This document shows positions 1-10,900 of a stretch of DNA of 64,000 nt, piece after piece (the stretch's first letter is position 1; every line of letters starts with the position of its first letter). Origin of the DNA: Kondoa malvinella (lineage: Eukaryota; Basidiomycota; Agaricostilbomycetes; Agaricostilbales; Kondoaceae); NCBI GenBank assembly GCA_039545315.1, contig BCIM01000007.1:708745-772744 (forward strand). Reading direction: 5' to 3'. Below the pieces are notes generated by a model. The model saw nothing but the letters and a program-made list of their open reading frames with translations, was not told the origin of the DNA and did not search any database. Made by a program: the position numbers and the translations under genes.

Positions 1-2107
1 TCGAGCGACAGTATCAATGTTGAAAGAACGCTCTTGAACTCCAGCAACGCAAATTTCCAGCTGTAAGCCATGAGTGAAGCAGACTCGGACGGATGCAGGC
101 GAACACACCCTATGCAACCGCGTGGACCGCTCAAGAAGGTAAGCATATGCGAGTAGAGCGTGTAGCCACGCGTCGCAGAGTCGACAGATTCTGGCAGGTC
201 GGTGAGCCAGCGCTCAGGGCGGAAGGTCGACCCGTCTTCTCCCCAGATCTCCTTCAGTGCTATCGGCCTATCAGCGTAAATTTGGCAACCAGGAAAAGAG
301 TGCTGACAGTTAATGGCAGCGATGGGCAAAACGAGAGGGGTTCCTTTCGGCAAGGGTAGAGCATCGATCGTCCTGCCATTGTTGAGTTGTATCGGCGCTA
401 CCAGTGGTAGGATCACATCGTCGATAGGCTCGCGAATAGTGATTGGTACTGTTGATCGAATGAGAATGAGTCGTTGCAGTACTGTGACTACTGACTGGGA
501 CAGCGCAAACGCAAGACTTCTTTCTGCTCAAGCATCTCAGTATATCCCAACACAAGCACAAGTAGTTCGTACAGTGACCGCATCCAGGTAGGGCAGATTG
601 AGCAGCTGCTCAGCTGTTAATCGGCCGTCTACAGCTAGACTGGCCTGGGCTTCTCGCAGCTCCGATCGCAGTCTATTTTGCACTTGAGGTTGTTGGGCCA
701 AGTCGAGAAGACCCCAACTCTGCCAGGACACGCACAAAGTCAGCGGATTCCACTTGGTTCTGAAAACCGCGTACCAAAGCTGTGCCAGTGGTTCTACAAA
801 TACAAGTAAGCCGGATCTGATTAGAGAAGAAGAAGAAGAAGAAGAAGAAGAAGAGGCTTACTCAAAGCCAGCGAGGATGAAGGTCGACATTTGGCCCATC
901 ACCTCCTCATCAGATAGACGCTGCTTCTCGTTGTCCGCTGCGACATTCGCCTTGACCAGCAAGCTCAAAATATCCTTGCCTTGTAACTTCTCACCATCCA
1001 ACGCAGCAGCTTTAGCCAGCTCCAGGATCTTGACTGATTCTTTGCGCAAAGTATTAGAAATGTTCTTTGTTCTTCTAGTGTCTTTAGTAGCTGTCATGGG
1101 ACATTAGAGCAGCTTTGTGGGCCAGACAAGCTCAACTCACGCAAATGTGCCAACCAAGGTAATTTTACCGAAAGAAAGAAAAAGGCGGCGTTCCAAGTCG
1201 ACGAGAGCGAATCGCCAAATAGATCAGAAAAAGCAGCAGCGAGAGGATGATCGCCATCATTGAGAGAATCAAAGTCGACACCAAGCCCTGCTTGACCAAT
1301 AATGTCCATAGTGCATTTGCTTGTCCAAGCTGATACGTCAACTCTTGCTGAACCAGAAGCATTGGCGACTAAACCCGTCAGACGATCGCGTAGTATTGCT
1401 GCTTTGTCGTAGAAGACTGGCAGCATAGCTTGGACATTGGGCACATTCAGAGCAGGTCCGAGAATGCGCTTCTGTTTCTTGTGTACATCTAGAGAATTAC
1501 CTTCAGTATGTAGTCTTGAAACAGCTAGAGATAGTGACGCACCTCCTTCTGCGAGCAAGATGCCTGGACCGACAAGGCGCGACAGGCCTTCCGAGATATC
1601 GTCCTGCAGCATCGTCAAGTCATGCCAAACGAAATGAACAAGGCATACGGGCTTCTTGAAGTTGTACGCATCAGTCACCAGAATCTTTGTCAACGCAGCG
1701 GGATCGCTTATTACGACCCTCTCAATTCCAGCAAACAGCGCAATCCGGTATATCCGTCCAAACTGGGCGTGCCAGTCGATATAACCATGTCCTGGACCTT
1801 GTGGATTGGCAAAGATGCTTGCAGTGTGGCCTTTGAAGAAGCTGGGTCGACGCGGTCCTGGCAAAGAGGCTGTTTGCGCGGTGTAGGGATACCAGACGAA
1901 CGTGTTCCATGCGAGACGATAGAAGAGATAGAGGAACAGATACAGAACAGCATAACCAAGAGTAGCCCATGTGAAGTGTTCAGCAAGGGAGAATGAGTCC
2001 ATGGCCGTGGCAGCGGTAAAGGCAGGGGAAGACGAGCTACCTGGCAGTACAGAAAGGAGAAGCGGCCATGCATCCATCTCAAGAAGGCATGCCCGACTCA
2101 TTGTCAT
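1..2107 (-). CDS. Cytochrome P450 monooxygenase, C-terminus cut by window edge
   Basis: Haem-thiolate monooxygenase, probably ER-anchored: a hydrophobic segment (GYAVLYLFLYLFYRLAW) follows the N-terminus. Core P450 motifs appear in order once introns are removed: I-helix end LAGFETT (split by an intron near 855), K-helix ExxR in TKEVLRLRCP, the PERF-type FRPERWL near 210, and the cysteine loop FLSGPRGCIG near 130. The last reads into CIGWKFALLEF after a short intron, and the gene then runs off position 1. About eight exons. A 42-nt, frame-neutral intron probably sits near 1500. Start is uncertain: ATGs at 2107, 2077 and 2002 are all in frame; 2002 (MDSFSLAEHF) lies closest to the membrane anchor. 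Substrate and CYP family cannot be told from this reading. Confidence 0.9.
826..855. repeat. (GAA)n trinucleotide microsatellite inside a P450 intron
   Basis: About ten tandem GAA units on the + strand, so (CTT)n on the coding strand of the P450 gene. It lies just after the donor GTAAGCC that splits the I-helix LAGFE-TT, and forms a long pyrimidine run ahead of the acceptor. As an intronic repeat it can vary in length without changing the protein. Confidence 0.9.
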
Positions 2108-2345
2108 GGAAGACGGTCCTTGCCCTTCTCATAAGGTTCTGGCCTCGGATTTGCAGGGGACAGTGTTTGCTTCGTGTTGTCATAGCGTTATAGCTATTTG
2201 CTGTACAAAAGTCTGGTCGCGATGCAACCCAAAACTACGCGAGTCAGGCAGAAGTTGACATGTCTGACAGCCCGGTCTTTAGAGCGCAGTAACGCAACGA
2301 AGCATGAAGAAACGCATAATTCGAGTTTGCATTGCTTATCCTGCT

Positions 2346-3124
2346 TAGTTCTTTTCCTTAGTTCCCTCGCTGATAACCTTGGCATTAGGGTCGAAAGGGT
2401 TGTCGTTTTGGTCAATCAACTCTTGGTGAGGACCGTCAGTTGATCCGATAGGCTCGGATTGGTTGTTGCCCAAGTTGACTTGGCCAGTATAAGCGCGTTA
2501 CTCATGCTACAAGAGAATATACTTACCTGAGCCAGGGTTGGCACCTGCGATCTTGGCCCTCAAGTCATCCTTGCCCTGGGCGTTCTCGTACATAGCAGAG
2601 CTCTCTCCTTCCTTTCGGTCAGCACCCTCTGATTCGGGCAAGATCTGTCGACACAAGTTAGCATAGCGCATAGCCAAAATTGATGAAAACATACCTGAGC
2701 TGATGTTCCGCCGCCAGTCTGGCCTGTGCGTCCAACAGATACTTGGGCTAGATGCATTCATGAGCGACAGTCAGCAGCTACTAAAGAGCCAGACTTACGA
2801 ATTCCGTCCTAACAATATGCCATGTGTCAGACAATGCAAATTTTCAAAATGCCATGAAATTACAGTCGTGGGGAACTGCGAAAGGTTTTCCCTGCCTGCA
2901 GTGACGTTCGACTCTTCTGCAGCGGTCGAATTCTCTGTTTAAAAGCGTACATGAGCGAAAAGTGCAACATCGACGATTCTGACGCACCTGAGCGACCTTC
3001 GAGCTTCGATTGCTCGTTCAGCGATCTCTCGCCTGTGCGAGATATTAGCGTCCGTACACAGTCAAGCAGGACAGGACTCACTCTCTCTGATGATTTCGGC
3101 GTCGGATTTTCCTTCAAGTGACAT
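2346..3124 (-). CDS. Small hydrophilic protein of unknown function, with a 10-nt microexon
   Basis: I do not recognise the family. About 150 residues, very polar, no membrane segment or signal peptide. It starts MSLEGKSDAEIIRESERS and ends DPNAKVISEGTKEKN. The frame needs six exons: 3124-3081 region, a second ending RSLNEQSKLEGRS, a third ending NLSQFPTT, a 10-nt exon at 2799-2808, an exon reading PQVSVGRTGQTGGGTSAQ, then ILPESEGADRKEG onward to the stop. All junctions used are GT-AG. The Gly/Gln/Asn/Ser-rich, charged composition suggests a disordered, perhaps stress-related protein, but that is only a guess. It lies head-on to nothing: the next gene upstream is the stress protein at 3.2-5.2 kb on the same strand. 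Confidence 0.7.
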
Positions 3125-3227
3125 GATGTGATGGTTTGAGTTTGAGAAGCGGGATGACGACGATTTTTGAAAATGTCAAGCCGCTTCCTACATCGACACG
3201 AATCAACAGACGCCGTTACAAGGACAG

Positions 3228-5235
3228 CTAGCCTGCTATCTTCCCTTTCAATTCTGTCAGCCCATCCTTCAACTCGCTCAGTGTCCTTTTCAACCCAGAC
3301 CCTTCTTCCGCACTATCAGAACCTGCAGTAGACGCCTGCCTAGACATTTCACCATCAATCACCCCAATGGAATCCTTTCTCGCTAATTCATCGTCTTCCT
3401 CTTCATCCCGTATGAGCATGTCTTTCTCATGCAAGATGTTTCCGGCATGCGATTCTTTTTCAGTCTCTGCATGACCAAGAGGTACACGAGCGTGTCTATC
3501 GAGGTTGGCAACTGGTTTCCTCTTGGGTCCGGTACGGCGTAGACGTCTTCGAGCGACCATGACTGGTACGGAAGACTTTTGAACTAGGTAGTGCGAGACG
3601 GAACCAAGTAGCATGCTTTGTTCACTCGTCAGTGTTCGTTGATGAGTACAGAAGACAGCACATACCCCTTGATCTTGCCTGTACCTCTACTACCCACGAT
3701 TACCATCGTAGGTTCCACGAAATCAATCATATCGACAATCATGTGCCGCGCGTTTTTGGCGTGAATTCTGTTCAGGTATCAGCTGATACACCGGAGCACA
3801 AGGGAAGCGAACGCACGCCTGACAAGTAATGTTCAAGTTCAATCTTGTCCGCACGAGCAAGCTAGCTGCTTGTTTGGCTAGCACTTCGACTCTTTCTAAT
3901 CGATCTTGTTGATTCTTCGTGCTGGCTAATTTGGTAGCGCCTTGTGGGTACATATCAGGTGTATCGACTAAATAATAAATCAGTAGTCAGTAGATACCAA
4001 TTTCACATTTTAGGGAGAACGTACGCTTTGTATCTGTCTCTATGACAGTGACGAAAATGGCACTATCTCCATCTCGTAACACGGTACCAATCGCCCATTC
4101 TACTGCATAGCGAGCTTCATCCGACAAATCACTTGCGACTAGGAAACTTCTGACTCTTCTTGACTTTTCAGCTGCTGCCGTCCTGCACGCGATATCTCAG
4201 CACATGACAGAGAATGGTCTGAGTTCGACATACGGGTCACCATGCTCAATAATGACGGTACATCTGTTCATTTCATAGCTAGCAGGAGATTGCTGTAGCT
4301 GTAAATGACCTTTTGATTTCTTGGTTGAGTTGGCACTACCTTCTGTTGGTGATGATACTTCAGCCATTTGTACCAAATTAGGGTGGTCATCTTCTTGTGG
4401 CAGCATCAGACCCTCATTGTAGATGTCGGCTTCATAGATTCTGTTGGCCGAAAAGACGGTTTGGTCTCCTGTGTTTGCCTGAAATGACAGTGAGCTATGG
4501 CGTGTATGATAGAGTAAGAGACAGTACCTCTGTGTTTCGATATAATTGCAGTTCTTTCGCCATGTCAATCTCTTCATACCCATCCTCTTTCGCCTTTTTG
4601 ACCTCTGCAGGTGTAGCAACTGACTTGACGCCATCTTGCGCAGGCGTATCAGCTACTTTAGCAGAGGGCACAGGATCCCATCCATCATCGTCGTCGTCGT
4701 CTACAGGCGCAGCAGCAGGAGGTGCAGGTGTCGCTTCCTTCATCTTTGACTGTACTTGCGGATCATTCATTTTCGCCTGTACCTGCGCAACAGCTTTCGC
4801 ATTGACCGGTGCCCATTCATCTTCTTCCTCAGAGCTGCTACTTTGATCCAATTGCCCACCCTGACCTTGATCATCAGAGTCGTCCTCCTCGTCGTCTGTA
4901 AATGCATTATCCGGCACAACAGACGACCTAACGCCCTCCTTGTCCGTCAAATCTGCTTCGCTGTCATCTATTGGTACGCCTCTATCCGCTGATGGACTCC
5001 GTGACCGGCCTTCTTCGCCAGATGGTCGACGTTTCCTCTGAATTCTAGATGGAGGTGAAGCAGATTTGCCTTTTGAATAGCCTTTACCCAGTAGAAAAGA
5101 AGTGATGGACCGTCTTTTGTCCCTTCGTCCGCGTTTGGCAGCTTCGTCGAGCTCGGATTCTGAATCTGAATTGGCAGCCGAATGCGTTCTCGAGGACGAG
5201 GATGAGCCCAGTGAGCCTATCTTGAGGAAAGACAT
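3228..5235 (-). CDS. Universal stress protein (UspA) family protein with long acidic N-terminus
   Basis: The C-terminal half is a UspA alpha/beta fold. It begins SRRVRSFLVASDLSDEARYA and ends with the ATP-binding-type loop VIVGSRGTGKIKG-MLLGS followed by SHYLVQKSSVPVMVARRR. Known Usp domains bind ATP through G-2x-G-9x-G(S/T), which the GSRGTGKIKGMLLGSVS stretch matches. The first ~230 residues are low-complexity (Ser/Asp/Glu runs such as DDDDDDGWDPVP and SSSSEEEDEW), followed by an exon with NRIYEADIYNEGL; a C-terminal acidic tail (RDEEEDDELARK) follows the domain. Introns lie near 4180, 4020-3970, 3825-3775 and 3660-3615. The layout (disordered acidic head, Usp, tail) is common in fungal Usp proteins. 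Probably cytosolic or nuclear; the role is inferred as stress signalling. Confidence 0.88.
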
Positions 5236-5449
5236 GGCTGCAGTGGGTATACAATCTGCTCTGGTATGATCTGCCCGAGGTATGAAGTCTTCGTTTCAAG
5301 AAGAGATGTCCGACTCGGTTTGGCTCGATAAGGCGATACGCGACAATTTTGCAATAGACACAAGTGGTTGCACATCAATGAGTATACAGATAGCCAGTGC
5401 CCTAAGTTGTTGTCCTCTCGCGCTATGTACATTTCCATCACCTGAAGAT

Positions 5450-7529
5450 TCAGTGCTTGGCAGCAAACCTGTTCAAGATGCGTTAGTACAAATGTCTGCA
5501 CATCGATACACGCAACGTACTGGCTCTCCGTGACTCCCTGTTACAGACATCAGTATGCCGAAGCTGCTGAAGACACTGCAAGCTTACCTTGCCCATGGCA
5601 GCAGTCGCAGAAACACCTCCCGTAACAGTCATCATCATTCGATCAACGTAGCTGCACAGTGATCATCAGCACTCTGATCATGTCAAACTGTGCTTGCCAC
5701 TCACCTAGCACCAGACCAAGCTTGATGCGTCAAAACATCACACCCAATCTCCCTCTCTTTCCGTTGCACTAGCTCGACATAAGCCTTCATACCATCCTTA
5801 GCGTAAGCTTTCGCAAAAGCATCGGAAATGTAAGCGTTCGAATGCAGGCCGCCCAAAGTGATGAATTGCCAACAGAAGCCGAGTTTGCCCAGTTCCCAAA
5901 CGTAGTCGCGCATGGCTTGAGCGCTCAATCCGGCAGCATCCCAGTTGAAGGAAGGCGACAGGTTGTAAGAGAGCCATTTGTCTGGGTAGACTGCATGAAC
6001 GCCAGTAGCGAATTCTTTGGCTTGCGCGAGACTACACCGACATCAGCACAAATCATCAACAAAGAGAAAGGACTCACATTGGAGATTTGGTCTCCATCCA
6101 GATCGAGTCACAGAAAGGAGCGAAAGCAATAGCTCGGTTGACAGCGCATTGCGTTCCACCTTGGTAGCGGTAGTAACCTTCTCTCACTCTTGGCTTGTCC
6201 CAGTCCCAGTAGACCTCGACGCCATACTCTTTCTTTGCAATCTCTCTGGCTTTGCGGTTGCTTACATAGCCAGCCTTCTTCTTGAACTCTTCGGCATTGC
6301 CGCCCTTCTTTTGAATGGCTTGAGCAGCAGCGTCAATGTAGAGGATCAAACCAGCTTCTTTCGTCCACTGGTCTTCGATAGCTTGTAAGGCTGGACCGGA
6401 CTTGCCTTCACGTTCAGCGCGAGTCATGACAGTGACCAAGTCTTCGCTGTTTTCGTTGACAGTACCGAGGACGAAAGGCTGATCTCGCTCGTCAACGTTG
6501 GTGGTAATCAGAGTAGCAGCTTCAGAGTCGGTTCTGCAGACAATGATGTTCTCAACGCCCATGATGTCGTACTGAAGACGAATGGCTACAAGTCGGTTGA
6601 TGTGTTCGGAAATGGGTACGAGCACTTTTCCGGCTGCGCAACAACTGTAATTAGGATTGCGCATGACCTGCAGATTATGACGCACCCATGTGTCCACACT
6701 TCTTGGCTGTAGGCGACTGGTCCTCGATGTGAATACCAGCAGCTCCACTTTCGACAAAGAGCTTGGTAAGCTTCATGACTGCAGTCAATCCACCGTGACT
6801 GAAATTTGCATCAGTGAAGGCTCTATAGCATGCCTTCGTGGCTCACCCAGTGTCAGCATCGGCTAATCAAAATTTACAGCATCAGCAATAATCCGGGGAA
6901 ATGCGGAGGGAATGAACGAACCAACGATAGGTCTGAGGTAGTCTATAGGAGCAGCTTGCTTGCGTTCCGCTACAGACATGTTGCGACGAGCTTCGAATTG
7001 CTTGCGATCATGGAAGAGCTGAGCAGAAAAGAGCTGATGGACCTTGTTTGGTACAGTAGAGTACGGGTAATCGGCAAGATCAGGACCTGGCTCGTTGGTA
7101 GTAGACGCAGTACTAGAAGATTGCCAGCCAGACACATAGACAGTTTCGAGGTATTTGGCCATCTGGGTCAGTTGAACAGTGTCAAGACTGATGCAAAGAT
7201 TAGCTCGAGGATGCCGACAGGGAAGGGGCAGCAACTCACGCTCCATAGGTATGACTTGGAGTGCCGTTCTTGAAATGCTGTCCGAGTAGGTTGAACAGCT
7301 TCTTGCCTTGAGCATCAGATCCATAAGTCTGCTTGAATGTACCCCTTTTGCTGACAACATCTTCAGCGCTGTAAGGACGGATGAGACCCTTGTATCTTGG
7401 GCTCTTGAACCAAGCTTCGCAGGCTTTGATCTCGTTAAAGAAGTACGAGTCCCTGTGTGAAGCAGTCAGCTCTGTCTGTAGAAGGGCCCAGTCAAGCAAT
7501 TACTCGTGACGCTCGTTTGCTGATGCCAT
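5450..7529 (-). CDS. ICL1: Isocitrate lyase (glyoxylate cycle)
   Basis: Splits isocitrate to glyoxylate and succinate, the first glyoxylate-cycle step for growth on C2 compounds, acetate or fatty acids. Seen in order: [14 protein letters not shown] start; [14 protein letters not shown] region ([10 protein letters not shown]); [25 protein letters not shown]; catalytic [44 protein letters not shown]; and the C-terminal GVTESQFAAKH. The catalytic Cys is intact. The DADTG stretch is encoded by a 16-nt microexon (6847-6862), preceded by an intron with an unusual GTTCG donor (6921 down to 6863). The last exon is short; its acceptor lies near 5463. Around 530 residues, normal for fungal ICL. Methylisocitrate lyase is the main alternative, but overall sequence fits ICL better. 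Confidence 0.95.
6847..6862 (-). other. 16-nt microexon in isocitrate lyase
   Basis: On the minus strand this exon reads CCGATGCTGACACTGG between a TTAG acceptor and a GTGAGC donor. Joined to G upstream and T downstream it gives PIV-ADADTG-HGG, the conserved active-site strand of ICL. No other combination of nearby sites keeps both the frame and the motif. An apparent 15-nt intron (GTAAATTTTGATTAG) lies inside the true 59-nt intron. Confidence 0.85.
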
Positions 7530-7919
7530 ATCTGTGAATGAAAGTGGTCGAGTCAGAAAGAGCTAGTCGGTCGTGGAGCAAAGGAAGGTTACGGGAATGA
7601 GTCGTTTTCCGCTGCAGATCATTCACATGTGAAATCAGGACCGTCGATGTTTATCCACTTACAACACTCCAAAGCTGAAATATAGTGCCTGATGCTCTAT
7701 GTTACATTTTACAGGTGCTGTGATCAAATACAATGGAATGCGGCAATAACATGAAGAATCTACGCTGTAAGACAGCATCAGCAAAGGTGGACAAGCGGTG
7801 GACAGCTGGACACGCTGACCTAGTATATATAAGTCTGTGCTCCAGCCAAGAGACCTGGAAAGAACAAGTCAGAAGATGTAAAACTTTCGAGGGGTGCACC
7901 GACTGATGAAGATGGATGT
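7530..7919. promoter_or_regulatory. Intergenic gap: ICL upstream region and PLD 3' end
   Basis: 390 bp with no gene I can support. It must hold the isocitrate lyase promoter and the phospholipase D terminator. A TATA-like run (TATATATAAG near 7825) is present, but it lies about 300 bp from the ICL ATG, so its use is doubtful. Fungal ICL genes are normally glucose-repressed; I did not find a motif to prove that here. Confidence 0.4.
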
Positions 7920-10900
7920 TCAGTCATAGACAGCCATAGGCTGAAGGCGGAAGAAGCGTGAGCTTGTACAGACTCTTTGTATGCAGACACTTACCTGTAT
8001 CCGGTCTCGAGAGAACAGATTATTGCCAGCCATAGCTTCAGACTCCAAAAATCTGTTGCGGCCTGATCAGCTACTACCACCGTGCATTTAGAACTCGGCT
8101 TACTTGACTGGGTACATTACCAGATTTCCTCTACATTCTGATAACAGGTTTTCCATGAGCTCAATCTCGTTTCGGGAAAACCCTTCGTCAGTCAATTTCG
8201 TCCTATGTCGCTTGTCGTGAGGATTATTGTTATTATCTTCGCTGGCATTCACTCTACTGTGCCCTTGCGAAGAATCACCATCTTGAAGGGTACTTGATCG
8301 TTCCATGTTCAGAGCCGAGTCTTTGAACGGCTTGGCGTGACGCTTCTCCCAAAGGTCCCACTGCGATAGTTTCAGCTTAGTCTCAGATCAAGAAGCATCA
8401 CTGACCTCTTTGAACTGTGTCCAAGTCAAACACTTGTCATCTGGTGTGCACCTAAACACCTTGCGGAAGATTTCTGTATTTCGGGCGGCGACTTTCTGCC
8501 ACACATCCTTGTAGAAGCGAGGTTCGAGAGGGTCTGTCAGACCAAAGGGATCAATGTCGGGTACAGGAAAAGGCAGGGTGTAAGGGTGGCTCTTGCTAGT
8601 GCGAGAGAAGGCCGACAAAGGAGGTGCATCACTCCCACTACGGGACTGTCTTGTTGATGCCGAGAAAGTTCGACGGTGCTCTACATCTGATCCATTGTCA
8701 GTGTTTGAGTCGCCAAGGGAAACAGCAGAATTTTGAGACTGAGCGAAAGACAATTTCAAGCCGCGAGCCTTGGGTCCTTTCTCTCTATATTTGGGACCAG
8801 GAGAATGCAGCGTCGCTTTGTCGTGATCGATCCTGTCGACATCTCCGTTGGGCACAGAAGTAGAAGCTGATCGGCCGACTTTCTTCTGGAGATCGTCTTC
8901 TGACATGGAAGCGTGCTCAGCCATGTCGTCCTCTAGAGCGCCCTCTACACCCATCTCGCGCTGTGGAGTAGTCTGACCTGCGGTGTGTTCCCGCGCAATC
9001 TTCTCTTCTAGTGATTCGCCGGCGTGCGTTATCTCACTGGGATTTTCATGTCGGCGCGAGTCAACATCTGCGGTCTTCTTTTCGGTAGGATTTGCTAATC
9101 TCGATAGAGGCGCGCCCTTGACGCCGCCAGCGCCTCCAAGGAAGGCTTGCGTTGCTCCGCCCATCATGCCACGGGCTGTGTCGCGAACCATACCGGCGTC
9201 GGTCGCAACACGATCCCTGGTTCCAATTTGGCTGGTGATCTGATTGGCGCCTTGAATCTGTTCTGCTTCCGGATCCCAAGGCACTTCGTCTGCCCCTTCT
9301 TCTTCCGTTTGATGCTGAGCACTCTTCGCCTCGCGGACAGAGTTGTCAGATCTTTCCTCGAGAATGGCATCGACGTCGACGCCTGTACATGATCAGATGA
9401 TGGTTAGACCCGCATACTTGCCGTTAGCTTCACATACCAATGTGCTCTCGCATGAGACGAATTCGCATAGAATGAGCGAATCGGCCGACCTGATCACACT
9501 TTCAGCAGAATATCACTGTGAGAACAGATCACATACTTTGAAGGGGACCCCTGCCATGACCGAGTCGATCATATCCGTGTCGCGAATGACACAGGCTAGC
9601 TCCGAGTCGCGGTCACCAGACATAGACCGCTCGCTGTATCCTGATCAGCAAAGACACACGCGGAAAGCAGCAGACTAACTTGATGTTCGCACTACCGATA
9701 ATGACTACCCGATCGTCCACAATCATGACCTTGTCGTGGATGTAAATCTGTGCCGGTTGTCAGTCTAGTCAGTGACAAAGGCAGTTTTACACACATCTTG
9801 ACTGCATAGATGACCGGTCTTCATCTTGCCCCAAGCTCTCAAACTAAAGAAGTTGATGTATTCTCCTGGATCGATCCCCACTCTTCGTAGTCGCGCAAAA
9901 ATGGAATGTTCTCCTCGATACATACTGCGAGCTTGTGCTTCCATGATCATGCGCACAGCACCTGCGTCTGGCGAGTCCATAGGCATTGGATAGCCAGGCG
10001 TCAGAGGGATGATGATGCACGCCCTGAAGCTAATCAGACACATGAAGCTGAGTAATGTATGGCGACTCACATCCATGGCGTTCCTTCTTGGTGAGCTCGC
10101 AAGATCCGGTTGACGATAGCATCTCCGATCTTGTTCTCTATAGCTACGTTTTCGGCAATCTAATATCCGATTAGAGCAGATTCTGTATGCTGAAAAGCGA
10201 CATACCGTGCTGGTGGAGAAATACTGGTTCTCGATGTAGACAAAGGCTTCTGATAATTCGATAGCTTTGATATAAGCGTTTTGAACTGAACACATGCTTA
10301 GCCTGCTGAACAATTGATTAAAATGAGCACATACTGCTGTGCTCGATCAATTTAGGTGTTCCCATAGACCAAGGTCCAGCTGAACGGCAGATCTGCGCTT
10401 CGCAAGTACCGACGATTCGTAGCTTTTCGATATCGGCAGGCGTGAAATCGGCAGGCGGAAGCAGGAAAGGCATGACTCGGGTGTGGTTTTTGATTCGAAG
10501 TAGGTAGTTCCATCTAGAGATTGACTGTCAGCTCCTGCGGGATTCCGACTAGAATCGGAAAGACGTGCCTTTGCGCAAAATGTCTACACAGGTCTCTAGC
10601 GGGCTGTCCGACGATCTGCAAGCCTACATCGTGCCTGAAGAGGTATAAGAAGGTAATGCTGGCATAATCATTACGCTTACCAAGGCTGTCGCGACACAAC
10701 CTTGCGATCATACATGTCTTCGAACGGTCTGTTGAGGTTGTGGAAGTCGCTTGCTCGGGAATTGGCATAATCTTTTCCAGGCCAGATGGGATAATCATTT
10801 TCTGTCGAAGGATCCTTCAGACCTCCGGCCTCGTAGACTTGATCGATCTCTTCTGAGTCTCTCGCTACGTCGTCCACCAGACTATGATCGGGTGTGTCCC

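Noticed and set aside
754..1107. ORF with a poly-Glu run on the + strand
   Set aside because: It is the antisense of a P450 intron microsatellite and exon; the minus strand carries conserved P450 motifs.
4397..4846. 149-codon + strand ORF rich in Ser/Ala/Cys
   Set aside because: Antisense of the low-complexity acidic head of the universal stress protein.
6863..6877. 15-nt intron GTAAATTTTGATTAG in isocitrate lyase
   Set aside because: Removing it does not restore the DADTG frame; the 59-nt intron ending at the same acceptor does.
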